Shown piece by piece: positions 51,208 to 59,991 of a stretch of DNA of 64,000 nt. This DNA is from Humitalea rosea (lineage in GTDB: Bacteria > Pseudomonadota > Alphaproteobacteria > Acetobacterales > Acetobacteraceae): the NCBI RefSeq assembly GCF_003253705.1, contig NZ_QKYU01000007.1:62001-126000 (forward strand), read 5' to 3'. A model generated the notes under the pieces. The model made no database searches. It was not told the DNA's origin and worked only from the letters and a program-made list of their open reading frames with translations. Both the position numbers and the translations under genes were made by a program. Every line of letters starts with the position of its first letter. Position 1 is the first letter of the stretch.

Positions 51208-51220
51208 TATCATATGGTTA
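51208..51220 (+). promoter_or_regulatory. IHF-like binding site in an AT-rich block
   Basis: TATCATATGGTTA matches the IHF consensus WATCAANNNNTTR at all but one defined position. It lies in a roughly 45-bp AT-rich block (51186-51230) that is exceptional in this GC-rich sequence, about 30 bp upstream of the sigma-54 promoter. That is the usual place for IHF to bend DNA between an enhancer and RpoN polymerase. Confidence 0.5.
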
Positions 51221-51505
51221 TATGGAAGTGATGGGGCCGCCCCCCTCTGCTGGGGGCGGAACTGTAATAAACCCTGACGCTCCGCCTGGGCCCCATCGGG
51301 CGCGCGGGCCGGGGGCATCGGCACCGCCGGCGAGCAGCGTGACGGCGCCGTGGCCGCATCCGCAGGCTCCGGCCCGGCCGCCCTTGCCCGGGGCGCCCTT
51401 GCCCGGGCCGCGATGCCCCGGCCGGCAACGCCGCGGGGCGGGGCGCGGCCCGCCTCATGTCGCGCCCTCTTGCGTCGGCGCCCCCACCGCGCCTACGACG
51501 CCGGG

Positions 51506-52396
51506 ATGAATTGGATCTCCGACTGGGCCCTGCCGAAAATCCAGGGGCTGTTCCGCCGCGAAGTGCCGGAGAATCTCTGGCACAAGTGTTCGTCCTGCGA
51601 GCAGATGGTCTTTCACAAGGACCTGGAGCGGAACCTCCATGTCTGCCCGCATTGCGGCTTCCACAACCGCATCGGCGCCGAGGCGCGGATCGACATCACC
51701 CTCGATGAGGGCTGGCAGAAGATCGAGCTGCCCAAGGCCCCGGCCGACCCCTTGCGCTTCCGCGACCAGCGCAAATACGGCGACCGGCTGCGCGAGGCCC
51801 AGCTCAAGACCGGCATGGATGACGCCATCATGGTCGCCCATGGCGCCATCGAGGGCCGCGCCGCCGTGGTCGCCGCCTTCGAATTCTCCTTCCAGGGCGG
51901 CAGCATGGGCGCCGGCGTGGGCGAGGGGCTGGTCGCCGCCGCGCGCCTTGCGGTGTTGCAGGATGCGCCGCTGATCGTCTTCCCGGCCTCGGGGGGCGCG
52001 CGGATGCAGGAAGGCGCGGTCAGCCTGATGCAGATGCCGCGCAGCGTGATCGCGACGCGCATGGTCAAGGAAGCCGGGCTGCCGGTCATCATCGTGCTGC
52101 TGGACCCGACCACGGGCGGCGTCACCGCCTCCTTCGCCATGCTGGGCGATATCCAGATCGCCGAGCCCGGCGCGCTGATCGGTTTCGCCGGCGCGCGGGT
52201 GATCGAGCAGACGGTGCGCGAGAAGCTGCCGGAAGGGTTCCAGCGCGCCGAATACCTGCTGGAGCACGGCATCCTCGACATGGTCGTGCACCGGCAGGAG
52301 ATGAAACCGACCCTGGCGCGGCTGCTGTCGCTGCTGCGCGAGCCGCAGATCCTGGCCGAACCCGCCCCGCTGGCGCTCGCCTCGCCCAACGCCTGA
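51506..52396 (+). CDS. accD: Acetyl-CoA carboxylase carboxyltransferase subunit beta
   Basis: A 296-residue protein from the ATG at 51506. The four-Cys zinc ribbon (KCSSCEQMVF...HVCPHCGFHNRIGA) and the crotonase-like carboxyltransferase core (SFQGGSMGAGVGEGLVAAA, FPASGGARMQEG, DPTTGGVTASFAMLGDI) are intact. With AccA it transfers the carboxyl group from biotin to acetyl-CoA. folC follows ten bases later, the conserved order. Confidence 0.96.
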   Translation: MNWISDWALPKIQGLFRREVPENLWHKCSSCEQMVFHKDLERNLHVCPHCGFHNRIGAEARIDITLDEGWQKIELPKAPADPLRFRDQRKYGDRLREAQLKTGMDDAIMVAHGAIEGRAAVVAAFEFSFQGGSMGAGVGEGLVAAARLAVLQDAPLIVFPASGGARMQEGAVSLMQMPRSVIATRMVKEAGLPVIIVLLDPTTGGVTASFAMLGDIQIAEPGALIGFAGARVIEQTVREKLPEGFQRAEYLLEHGILDMVVHRQEMKPTLARLLSLLREPQILAEPAPLALASPNA

Positions 52397-52406
52397 GCGG
52401 CGGCGG

Positions 52407-53678
52407 ATGTCCCGTTCCGAGGCGATCATGGCGCGGCTGCACGCGCTGCATCCACGCCTGATCGACCTCAGCCTGGAGCGGCTGCAACGCTGCCTCGCGG
52501 CCTTGGACCACCCGGAGCGGCGCCTGCCGCCGGTGATCCATGTCGCCGGCACCAATGGCAAGGGCAGCACCTGCGCCGTGCTGCGCGCGATCGCCGAGGC
52601 GGCGGGGCAGCGGGTGCATGTCTTCACCTCGCCGCATCTCGTGCGGTTCAACGAACGCATCCGCCTCGCCGGCACGCTGGTGACGGAGGCGGCGCTGACC
52701 GAGGCGCTGGAACGGGTGGAGGCCGCCAATGCCGGCCTGCCGATCACCATCTTCGAGGTGATCACCGCCGTCGCCCTGGTGCTGTTCTCCGAGGTTCCGG
52801 CGGATCTGCTGGTGCTGGAGGTCGGGCTCGGCGGGCGGTTCGACGCGACCAACGTGGTGGACCGCCCGGCCGCCTGCGCCATCGCCAGCATCTCCATGGA
52901 CCACATGGATTTCCTGGGCGAGAGCCTGGCCGGCATCGCCGGGGAGAAGGCGGGGATCATCAAGCCCGGCGTGCCGGTCGCCACCGGGCGGCAGGCGCCC
53001 GAGGCGATGGCGGCGATCATGGCGGAGGCCGAGGGCCTCGGCGCGCCGCTGCTGGCGCGGGACCGGGACTGGCGGATCACCCCCCGTCCCGGTGGGCTGG
53101 TCTTTCAGGATGCCATGGGCGCCATCGCGCTGCCGCCCACCGGCCTGCCCGGGCCGCACCAGGCCGAGAATGCCGGCATCGCCATCGCCGCCCTGCGCGG
53201 CTGGAACCCGCCCTGGCTGACCGAGACCGCCATTGCCAAAGGGGTCGCCAACGCCCGCTGGCCGGCGCGGCTGCAACGGCTGCATGGGGCGCTGGCGCGG
53301 CGGCTGCCACCGGGTTCCGAGCTTTGGCTGGATGGCGGCCACAATGCCGGGGCCGGGCAGGCGCTGGCGGCCTTCCTGCCGGCCTGGGCCGACCGGCCGC
53401 TGCACCTGATCGTCGGCATGAAGGCGGGCAAGGCGAGCGAGGCCTTTCTCCGCCCGCTGCTGCCCTTCGCCGCCACCCTCTGGGCCGTGGCCGAGCCGGA
53501 GCAGCATCTGGCCATGCCGGTCGAGGCGATCATCGCCGCCAGTGGCGGCCGCGCCCGCCCCGGCCCCACGGTGGCCGAGGCGCTGGCGGCGCTTCCCACG
53601 CCTGGGCGGGTGCTGATCTGCGGCAGCCTCTACCTCGCCGGCGAGGTGCTGAAGGCCGACGGCACCCTGCCCGACTGA
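52407..53678 (+). CDS. folC: Bifunctional folylpolyglutamate/dihydrofolate synthase
   Basis: A 423-residue Mur-ligase-family enzyme: the P-loop HVAGTNGKGST, FTSPHLVRFNERIRLAG, VLEVGLGGRFDATNVV, ISMDHMDFLGESL, GEKAGIIKPGVP and the C-terminal WLDGGHNAGAGQALAAFL. It adds glutamate to dihydropteroate and folates. The last gene of the trp-accD-folC block; trxA, which often follows, is instead 5.3 kb on and inverted. Confidence 0.94.
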   Translation: MSRSEAIMARLHALHPRLIDLSLERLQRCLAALDHPERRLPPVIHVAGTNGKGSTCAVLRAIAEAAGQRVHVFTSPHLVRFNERIRLAGTLVTEAALTEALERVEAANAGLPITIFEVITAVALVLFSEVPADLLVLEVGLGGRFDATNVVDRPAACAIASISMDHMDFLGESLAGIAGEKAGIIKPGVPVATGRQAPEAMAAIMAEAEGLGAPLLARDRDWRITPRPGGLVFQDAMGAIALPPTGLPGPHQAENAGIAIAALRGWNPPWLTETAIAKGVANARWPARLQRLHGALARRLPPGSELWLDGGHNAGAGQALAAFLPAWADRPLHLIVGMKAGKASEAFLRPLLPFAATLWAVAEPEQHLAMPVEAIIAASGGRARPGPTVAEALAALPTPGRVLICGSLYLAGEVLKADGTLPD

Positions 53679-53797
53679 ATGCCGGCCGGGGGGCGGGCAT
53701 GGCTGCCCCGCGCAGCTTTCGTGCAATTATCTTTTTACGTTTTCTGGCGTTGATATAGGAATGGGGCTGCGCCGCCGCACGGAGAGTCTTGCCCATC

Positions 53798-54919
53798 ATG
53801 CCCGATCTGCCGCCGCCGATCCTTTCCCCGGCCAGCACGGCACTCCATATGGGCGCGGCGATGCGAGACCTGTCCCCCGCCTATGAGACCACCGCCGCCA
53901 TCCATCTGGATGGCCTGACCCGGCGCTTTGCCGCCGGCGGCACCCTGGCGCTCGATGGCGTGTCGCTCGATGTCGCCCCCGGCGAGATCTTCGGCATCGT
54001 CGGCCGGTCGGGGGCGGGGAAATCCACGCTGATCCGCTGCGTGAACCTGCTGGAGCGGCCGGATGCCGGGCGCATCGCCGTGTTCGGCCAGGATCTGCTG
54101 GCGCTGGACGAGCCCGCCCTGCGCGCCGCCCGCCGCGGCATCGGCATGGTGTTCCAGCACTTCAACCTGCACACCCGCCGCACCGTCTCGGAGAACATCG
54201 CCTTCCCGCTGGAGATCGCGGGCCTCTCCCGCGCCGAAATCCGCGCCCGGGTGGCGGAGATCCTGCCGCTGGTGGGGCTGGAGGCGAAGCGGGACGCCTG
54301 GCCCGCGCAGCTTTCGGGCGGCCAGAAGCAACGCGTCGGCATCGCCCGCGCGCTCGCCTCGCGACCGAAAATCCTGCTCTGCGACGAGGCGACCAGCGCG
54401 CTCGATCCCGAGACCACCGCCGAGATCCTGGAGCTGATCCGCGGCTTGCGCGACCGGCTGGAGCTGACCGTGCTGCTGATCACCCATGAGATGGGCGTGG
54501 TCAAAGCCATCTGCGACCAGGTCGCGGTGATGGAGGCCGGGCGCATCATCGAGCAGGGCCGGGTCTTCGACGTCTTCACCCGGCCGGACCAGCCGACCAC
54601 GCGGCGCTTCGTCGCCGAGGTCATCGGCCATTCCGTGCCGCCCAGCACCATCGCCCGCCTGCCGCCGCCACGGGCGGAGGAAATTCGCCGCCTCGCCCAG
54701 GTCGTCTTCGCCGGGCCGCACAGCACCCGCGCGGTGGTCAGCGAGGCGAGCCGGGACTTCGGCATCGACATCAACATCGTCTCCGGCCGCGTCGATGAGA
54801 TCGCGGGCGAGCCCTTCGGCGTCATGGCGCTGGCGGCCTATGGCCCGGCGGCGGCGGTGGAGGCGGGCTTTGCCTGGATGCGCGGCCTCGGCCTCACCGT
54901 CACGGAGATCGAGGCATGA
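53798..54919 (+). CDS. metN: Methionine ABC transporter ATP-binding protein
   Basis: A 373-residue ATPase from the ATG at 53798 (a TTG at 53789 is just upstream, with GGAGAG before it). It has Walker A GRSGAGKST, the Q-loop near VFQHFNLHTRRTV, the signature LSGGQKQR, Walker B ILLCDEATSALDP, and a C-terminal NIL domain (ARAVVSEASRDFGIDINIVSG-type) that senses methionine. The N-terminal extension of about 40 residues before the ABC core is longer than usual. It is preceded by an AT-rich stretch (53715-53760) that probably holds the operon promoter. Confidence 0.92.
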   Translation: MPDLPPPILSPASTALHMGAAMRDLSPAYETTAAIHLDGLTRRFAAGGTLALDGVSLDVAPGEIFGIVGRSGAGKSTLIRCVNLLERPDAGRIAVFGQDLLALDEPALRAARRGIGMVFQHFNLHTRRTVSENIAFPLEIAGLSRAEIRARVAEILPLVGLEAKRDAWPAQLSGGQKQRVGIARALASRPKILLCDEATSALDPETTAEILELIRGLRDRLELTVLLITHEMGVVKAICDQVAVMEAGRIIEQGRVFDVFTRPDQPTTRRFVAEVIGHSVPPSTIARLPPPRAEEIRRLAQVVFAGPHSTRAVVSEASRDFGIDINIVSGRVDEIAGEPFGVMALAAYGPAAAVEAGFAWMRGLGLTVTEIEA

Positions 54920-55578
54920 GCTGGCTGACCCCCACCATGCGGGATCTGCTGCTGGAGGCGCTGTGGGAGACCGCGCTGATGGTCGGCATCAGCGCCGCCA
55001 TCGCCGTCGTCATCGGCCTGCCGATCGCGCTGCTGCTGCATGTCACGGCGCGCGAGGGGCTGAGCCCGCGGGTCTGGATCAACCGCCCCCTCGGGCTGCT
55101 GGTGAATGCGGCGCGCTCCACGCCCTTCATCATCCTGATGGTCGCCATCATCCCCTTCACCCGGCTGGTCGCCGGCACCTCGATCGGCACCGCCGCCGCC
55201 ATCGTGCCGCTGGCGCTGGCCGCGACCGCCTTCCTCGCCCGGCTGTTCGAGAACGCGCTGCATGAGGTGGACAAGGGTGTTATCGAGGCCGCCCGCGCCA
55301 TGGGCGCCACCCGGCTGCAGATCGTGACCAAGGTGCTGGTGCCCGAGGCGCTGCCCGGGCTGATCGCCGCGACCACCGTCTCCCTCGTCTCGCTGGTCGG
55401 GTTTTCGGCCATGGCGGGGGCGGTCGGCGGTGGCGGGCTCGGCGATCTCGGCATCCGCTTCGGCTACCAGCGCTTCATGCCCGAGGTGATGGCGAGCGTC
55501 GTGCTCATCCTCATCCTGCTGGTGCAGGGGCTGCAATCCTTTGGGGACTGGCTGGTTCGCCGCGTCTCCCACCGCTGA
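54916..55578 (+). CDS. metI: Methionine ABC transporter permease
   Basis: A 220-residue permease with five to six helices. The EAA-type loop is EVDKGVIEAARAMGATRLQIV, followed by KVLVPEALPGLIAATT and GAVGGGGLGDLGIRFGYQRF, all MetI hallmarks. The ATG overlaps the metN stop by four bases. Confidence 0.94.
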   Translation: MSWLTPTMRDLLLEALWETALMVGISAAIAVVIGLPIALLLHVTAREGLSPRVWINRPLGLLVNAARSTPFIILMVAIIPFTRLVAGTSIGTAAAIVPLALAATAFLARLFENALHEVDKGVIEAARAMGATRLQIVTKVLVPEALPGLIAATTVSLVSLVGFSAMAGAVGGGGLGDLGIRFGYQRFMPEVMASVVLILILLVQGLQSFGDWLVRRVSHR

Positions 55579-55600
55579 TCTTTTGACCAAGGATACCGCC

Positions 55601-56401
55601 ATGCTTCGCCGTTCCCTGCTGACCCTGCCTGCCTTGATCCCCACCCTCGCCATGGCGCAGGGCGCCGCCCTGGGCACCGAGGCCCGGCCCGTGAAGGTCG
55701 GCGTCACCCAGGGCGTGCATGCCCAGACCTTCGAGAAGGTGCGCGACCTGCTCGCCGCCGAGGGCTTCTTCACCCGCGCGGTGGAATTCGGCGATTTCAT
55801 CCAGCCGAATGCGGCGCTGGCGGCCGGCGACCTGGATGCCAACGCCTATCAGCACCTGCCGTTCCTTGAGGCGCAGCGCGCCCAGCGCGGCTATGACTTC
55901 CTGCCGGTCGGCAAGACGGTGCTGACCCTGATGGGCGTGTTCTCGCGCAAGTATCGCAGCATCGCGGCCCTGCCGAACGGCGCCCGCATCGCCATCCCGA
56001 ACGACCCCACCAATGGCGGCCGCGCGCTGCTGCTGTTGGCCCAGGGCGGCGCCTTCAAGCTGACGCCGGGGGCGGACCACCGCGCCACGGTCGTCGATAT
56101 CGTCGAGAACCCGAAGCGCTTCCGCATCGTGGAGCTTGAGGCCGCCTCGATCGTCCGCGCCATCGATGATGTCGATGCCGCCGCCATCACCGGCAATTTC
56201 GCGGTGCCGGCCGGGCTGAACCCGCTGCGCGACGCGCTGGTGCGGGAAGATGGGCAGAGCGTCTACACCTGCCTCATCGTGGTGCGCCGCGCCGATGCGC
56301 AGACGCCCTGGGCGCAGCGCATCGCCGCCGCCTATCGCACGCCGGAGCTGAAGGCCTTCGTCGAAGCGACCTTCGGCGGCGCGGTCATCGCCGGTGGCTA
56401 A
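55601..56401 (+). CDS. metQ: MetQ/NlpA-family methionine-binding protein
   Basis: A 266-residue periplasmic protein from the ATG at 55601 (AAGGA upstream). Family motifs: VKVGVTQGVHAQTFEKVRDLL, FGDFIQPNAALAAGDLDANAYQHLPFLE, IAIPNDPTNGGRALLLLA and the C-terminal binding segment. The signal peptide (RRSLLTLPALIPTLAMAQGA) has no lipobox cysteine, so this is a soluble rather than lipid-anchored NlpA protein. Its last eight bases overlap the LLM gene. Confidence 0.92.
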   Translation: MLRRSLLTLPALIPTLAMAQGAALGTEARPVKVGVTQGVHAQTFEKVRDLLAAEGFFTRAVEFGDFIQPNAALAAGDLDANAYQHLPFLEAQRAQRGYDFLPVGKTVLTLMGVFSRKYRSIAALPNGARIAIPNDPTNGGRALLLLAQGGAFKLTPGADHRATVVDIVENPKRFRIVELEAASIVRAIDDVDAAAITGNFAVPAGLNPLRDALVREDGQSVYTCLIVVRRADAQTPWAQRIAAAYRTPELKAFVEATFGGAVIAGG

Positions 56402-57713
56402 GCGGCAGCTTCACCTCGGCGCTTTTATGCGCCCGGTCTCGATCCACACGGGCGCCTGGAGGTTTCCGGGCGCCTGGCCGGATGCGAATTTCAGCTTCCC
56501 CAAGCTGGTGCAGCTGATCCAGACCCTGGAGCGCGGCAAGTTCGACGCCTTCTTCATGGCCGACCATCTGGCGCTGCTGAACATGCCGATGGAGGCGCTG
56601 CGGCGCAGCCACACCGTCACCTCCTTCGACCCGCTGACCCTGCTGCCGGCGCTGGCGGCGGTGACGGAGCGGATCGGGCTGATCGCCACCGCCTCCACGA
56701 CCTACAACGACCCCTATCACGTCGCCCGCAAATTCGCCTCGCTGGACCATATCTCCAACGGGCGGGCGGGGTGGAACCTCGTCACCACCGCCAACCCCGA
56801 TGCGGCGATGAATTTTGGCCACGACGAGCACATGGCGCATGGCGAACGCTACAAGCGCGCACGCGAGTTCTATGACGTGGTCACGGGACTCTGGGACAGC
56901 TTCGCGGATGACGCCTTCATCCGCGATGTGGACAGCGGGATCTTCTGGGACCCGTCCCGGATGCATGTGCTGAACCACAAGGGGCCGGAACTCTCCGTGC
57001 GCGGCCCGCTGAATGTCGCGCGGCCGGTGCAGGGCTGGCCGGTGGTGGTGCAGGCGGGCTCCTCCGAGGCCGGGCGCCAGATCGCCGCCGAGACCGCCGA
57101 GATGATTTTTGCCGCCGGCGGGTTGATGGAGGACTCCCAGGCCTTCTATGCCGATGTGAAGGGGCGCGCGCAAAAACTCGGGCGCAATCCGGAGCATATC
57201 AAGATACTGCCCGGCTGCCTCGTGGTGGTGGATGAGACGGTCGAGAAGGCGCAGGCGAAGCGCGCGCTGCTGGACAGCCTGGTGCATTACGACAGCGCGA
57301 TCGGCTCGCTTTCCATCGCCCTGGGTGTGGATGCGCGGGGGTTCGACCCGGATGGGCCGCTGCCCGACATCCCGGAGACCGAGGCCAGCAAATCCGGCCG
57401 CGAGCGGGCGATCCGCCTGGCGCGGCGCGAGAACCTCACGGTGCGGCAGTTGGCGCAGCGTTTGGGCGGCTATGCCGGGGCCGCCATCGTCGGCACGCCC
57501 GCGACCATCGCCGACACCATGCAGGAATGGCTGGAGGCTCGCGCCTGCGACGGGTTCAACATCATGTTCCCCTATGTGCCCGGGGGGCTGGATGACTTTG
57601 TCGATATGGTCGTCCCCGAATTGCAGCGCCGCGGCCTGTTCCGCACGGAATACGAAGGCACCACTTTGCGCGAGCATTTGGGCCTGCCGCGCCCCGCGAA
57701 TCAGTTCTTCTGA
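56394..57713 (+). CDS. LLM-class flavin-dependent monooxygenase (NtaA/SnaA/DszA family)
   Basis: A 439-residue TIM-barrel FMN enzyme with a GTG start overlapping metQ. It shows HLGAFMRPVSIHTGAWR, FFMADHLALLNMP, FDPLTLLPALAAVTERIGL, WNLVTTANPDAAMNFG and PVVVQAGSSEAGRQIAAETAE, typical of the NtaA/SnaA/DszA clade. Such enzymes use FMNH2 from a separate reductase. Coupling with a MetNIQ transporter suggests oxidation of an imported sulfur compound (inference). Terminators follow at 57723 and 57761. Confidence 0.9.
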   Translation: MAKRQLHLGAFMRPVSIHTGAWRFPGAWPDANFSFPKLVQLIQTLERGKFDAFFMADHLALLNMPMEALRRSHTVTSFDPLTLLPALAAVTERIGLIATASTTYNDPYHVARKFASLDHISNGRAGWNLVTTANPDAAMNFGHDEHMAHGERYKRAREFYDVVTGLWDSFADDAFIRDVDSGIFWDPSRMHVLNHKGPELSVRGPLNVARPVQGWPVVVQAGSSEAGRQIAAETAEMIFAAGGLMEDSQAFYADVKGRAQKLGRNPEHIKILPGCLVVVDETVEKAQAKRALLDSLVHYDSAIGSLSIALGVDARGFDPDGPLPDIPETEASKSGRERAIRLARRENLTVRQLAQRLGGYAGAAIVGTPATIADTMQEWLEARACDGFNIMFPYVPGGLDDFVDMVVPELQRRGLFRTEYEGTTLREHLGLPRPANQFF

Positions 57714-57722
57714 CGGGGGTCT

Positions 57723-57746
57723 GGGGCCTCAGGCCCCCCCCTTTTT
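57723..57746 (+). terminator. Rho-independent terminator of the met-LLM operon
   Basis: GGGGCC (57723-57728), loop TCA, GGCCCC (57732-57737), then a C-run and TTTTT (57742-57746). It begins nine bases after the LLM stop. Confidence 0.75.
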
Positions 57747-57760
57747 AGCCATTGCGGGGT

Positions 57761-57785
57761 CCCGGGGCAGCGCCCCGGGCCTTTT
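57761..57785 (+). terminator. Second hairpin with T-run; REP-like element
   Basis: CCCGGGGC (57761-57768), loop AGC, GCCCCGGG (57772-57779), then CCTTTT. It is preceded by GGGGT, as is the hairpin at 38787, so both look like copies of one dispersed hairpin. It abuts the convergent sugar dehydrogenase stop at 57785. Confidence 0.6.
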
Positions 57786-58930
57786 CACGCCGGATCGATC
57801 CGCAAAATCCGCCCCTGCGCCTCATCCGTCAGGATATGCAGCCGCCCATCCGCCCCCTGGATGACGTCGCGGAAGCGCGTCCGGTTCCACAGCAGCCGTT
57901 CTTCCCCGGTCACCCGGTCGCCCTGCATGGCGAGGCGCACCAGCCCCGGCGGGTTCAGGCAGGCGAGGAACAAGTCGCCCCGCCAGGCCTCGATCTCGCC
58001 GGTGTGGAACGCGATGCCGGAGGGGCTGACGGAGGGCACCCAGACCATCTCCGCGTCCTCCATATCGGGCCGCGTGCTGCCCTCGCCGATGCGGCTGCCG
58101 TCGTAATCGACGCCATGGGTCAGGATCGGCCAGCCGTAATTCCCACCGCGGCGGATGATGTTCACCTCATCCCCGCCGCGCGCGCCGAATTCAGCTTCGA
58201 ACAGCGTGCCGGTGGCGGGGTTGAAGGCCAGACCCTGCGGGTTGCGATGGCCATAGGACCAGATTTCCGGTCGCGCCCCCGCTTGGCCTATGCCCGGCTG
58301 CCCGATGAAGGGGTTGCCCGGCGCGGGGGCCCCCTCCCGCGTCAGGCGCAGGATCTTGCCGCCGAGGTCGTCCAGCCGCTGCGCCCGCATCTTGGTGACG
58401 TAGCGCTCGCCGGTGGCGAGGAAGAGCGTGCCATCGAGTGCCACGGCGATGCGGCCGCCATAATGGTTGCGCCCCTGGGCCTGGGCCGGGGTGGCGTCCA
58501 GGATCGGGGTCACGTCCAGCAGCCGGGCGAGGTCCGGTGAGAGCCGGGCGCGGACCAGCCGGGTGAGGGCGCCGCCCTCGACCAGCGCCGCCTGGGAGAA
58601 GAAGATTTCCCCCGAAAGCAGGAAATCGGGGCCGAGGGCGACATCCAGCAGCCCGCCCTGGCCCTGGGCCAACACCTGCGGCACGCCCGCGATGGGGGCG
58701 GAGAGGCGGCCATCCCGCCCCACCACCCGCAGGCGGCCGGGCCGCTCGGTCACCAGCATCCGCCCATCGGGCAGCAGGGCCGCGCCCCAGGGGTGGTCCA
58801 GCCCCTCGGCGAAGGTCGTGACCCGGAAGCGCGCGGCGCGGCTGATCTCCACCCCCTGGGCCAGCGCCAGGGATGGCGCCGCCAGGGTGGCGGCGGTGAG
58901 GCCGAGCAGCCCGCGCCGGGTCGCGGGCAT
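57785..58930 (-). CDS. PQQ-dependent sugar dehydrogenase (soluble type), exported
   Basis: A 381-residue six-bladed propeller (GSDH family) from the ATG at 58930, with a Tat-like signal: [20 protein letters not shown]. It shows AEGLDHPWGAALLPDGRMLVTER, VLAQGQGGLLDVALGPDF, GRNHYGGRIAVALDGTLFLATGERY, EIWSYGHRNPQGLAFNPATG and GGDEVNIIRRGGNYGWP. The His and Arg around the cofactor site are present. Its ATG overlaps the trxA stop (ATGA). Sugar oxidation in the periplasm is likely. Confidence 0.9.
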   Translation of the reverse strand: MPATRRGLLGLTAATLAAPSLALAQGVEISRAARFRVTTFAEGLDHPWGAALLPDGRMLVTERPGRLRVVGRDGRLSAPIAGVPQVLAQGQGGLLDVALGPDFLLSGEIFFSQAALVEGGALTRLVRARLSPDLARLLDVTPILDATPAQAQGRNHYGGRIAVALDGTLFLATGERYVTKMRAQRLDDLGGKILRLTREGAPAPGNPFIGQPGIGQAGARPEIWSYGHRNPQGLAFNPATGTLFEAEFGARGGDEVNIIRRGGNYGWPILTHGVDYDGSRIGEGSTRPDMEDAEMVWVPSVSPSGIAFHTGEIEAWRGDLFLACLNPPGLVRLAMQGDRVTGEERLLWNRTRFRDVIQGADGRLHILTDEAQGRILRIDPA

Positions 58931-59262
58931 CAGCCCGCGAGGGCGCCCGCCAGCCATTCCTTCATCTGCCCCTTGGGCATGGCGCCGACCTTGGTCGCCA
59001 CGGCCTTGCCGTCGCGGAACAGGATCATCGTCGGGATGCCGCGCACGGCGTATTCGTTCGGCGTCATCGGGTTCTGGTCGATATCGACCTTCGCGATGGT
59101 CAGCTTGCCGGCGTATTCCGCGGCGATCTCGTCCAGGATCGGGGCCACCATGCGGCAGGGACCGCACCATTCGGCCCAGAAATCCACAAGCACCGGCCCG
59201 GTGCTTTCCAGCACGTCCTGCTTGAAGGTTTCGTCGGTCACGGGCTTGGTCAGATCGCTCAT
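58930..59262 (-). CDS. trxA: Thioredoxin
   Basis: A 110-residue thioredoxin with the active site WCGPC, the conserved [11 protein letters not shown] and KVDIDQNP, and the cis-Pro loop [13 protein letters not shown]. The ATG at 59262 (MSDLTKP) is the family start. General cytosolic dithiol reductant. It is followed, with a four-base overlap, by the sugar dehydrogenase. Confidence 0.95.
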   Translation of the reverse strand: MSDLTKPVTDETFKQDVLESTGPVLVDFWAEWCGPCRMVAPILDEIAAEYAGKLTIAKVDIDQNPMTPNEYAVRGIPTMILFRDGKAVATKVGAMPKGQMKEWLAGALAG

Positions 59263-59474
59263 GCTCGTTGGTCCTGCCAGGGGCTGCACCGTTTGGGCCA
59301 CCCATTGCCTGGAAAATCGGGATGCGGACCCCTCGGGTCAAGAGATACCGCGCGCCGGCGGAGATCGGGGCGCGCATCCCCCTATTGCGGGTTCCGCCGA
59401 ATCCCCCACCGTGTTAGGCGCCCGTCACATCTCGGGTGGCAGCCCGAGCCCCGGAGCGACAGGTCCCCTATCCC

Positions 59475-59981
59475 ATGTCCGATATCATCCCGCCCGCCGA
59501 CGGCACCCTCAACTCCGTCAATGGCAATGGCGCCGACGCTCCCGCCCCGCCGCTGCTGCTGAACCTGCAATACACGCGGGACCTCTCCTTCGAGGTGCCT
59601 GGCGCGCCGGAGATCTTCACCACCCTGCGCGAGCAGCCGCGCATCGACCTGGCGCTGGACGTGCAGGCCCGCCCGCTGCCGGGCGGCAACATCTATGAGG
59701 TGTCGCTGCAGATCCGCGCCGATGCCAAGGTCAATGAGGTCGTCTGCTTCATCGCCGAGCTGGTCTATTGCGGCATCTTCACCGTGAACGTGCCGCAGGA
59801 ATCGCTGGAGCCGCTGCTGCTGGTCGAATGCCCGCGTCTGCTGTTTCCGTTTGCCCGCAACATCCTGGCCGATGTGACGCGCGATGGCGGCTTCCCGCCG
59901 GTGCTGCTGGCGCCGATCGATTTCGTGGCGCTGTGGCAGTCCCGCCGCGGGCAGGGCGCGCCCCAGGTCGCCAACGCCTGA
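59475..59981 (+). CDS. secB: Protein-export chaperone SecB
   Basis: A 168-residue protein from the ATG at 59475. The SecB core (LLNLQYTRDLSFEVPGAPEIF, YEVSLQIRADA, FIAELVYCGIF, LLVECPRLLFPFARNILADVT, FPPVLLAPIDFVALW) is complete. It holds preproteins unfolded and delivers them to SecA. It diverges from trxA across 212 bp, where I see no other gene. Confidence 0.96.
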   Translation: MSDIIPPADGTLNSVNGNGADAPAPPLLLNLQYTRDLSFEVPGAPEIFTTLREQPRIDLALDVQARPLPGGNIYEVSLQIRADAKVNEVVCFIAELVYCGIFTVNVPQESLEPLLLVECPRLLFPFARNILADVTRDGGFPPVLLAPIDFVALWQSRRGQGAPQVANA

Positions 59982-59991
59982 TCGCCGACGC

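Larger units (their letters stand above)
51094..51505. other. 412-bp intergenic region before accD
   Basis: This divergent region holds the sigma-54 promoter and IHF-like site for the PEP-CTERM gene, then a hairpin CCGCCCCC/GGGGGCGG (51237-51244, 51252-51259) without a T-run, then about 240 bp of low-complexity GC-rich sequence (for example repeated CCTTGCCCGGG) up to the accD ATG. I see no gene, RNA or clear accD promoter in it. Confidence 0.5.
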
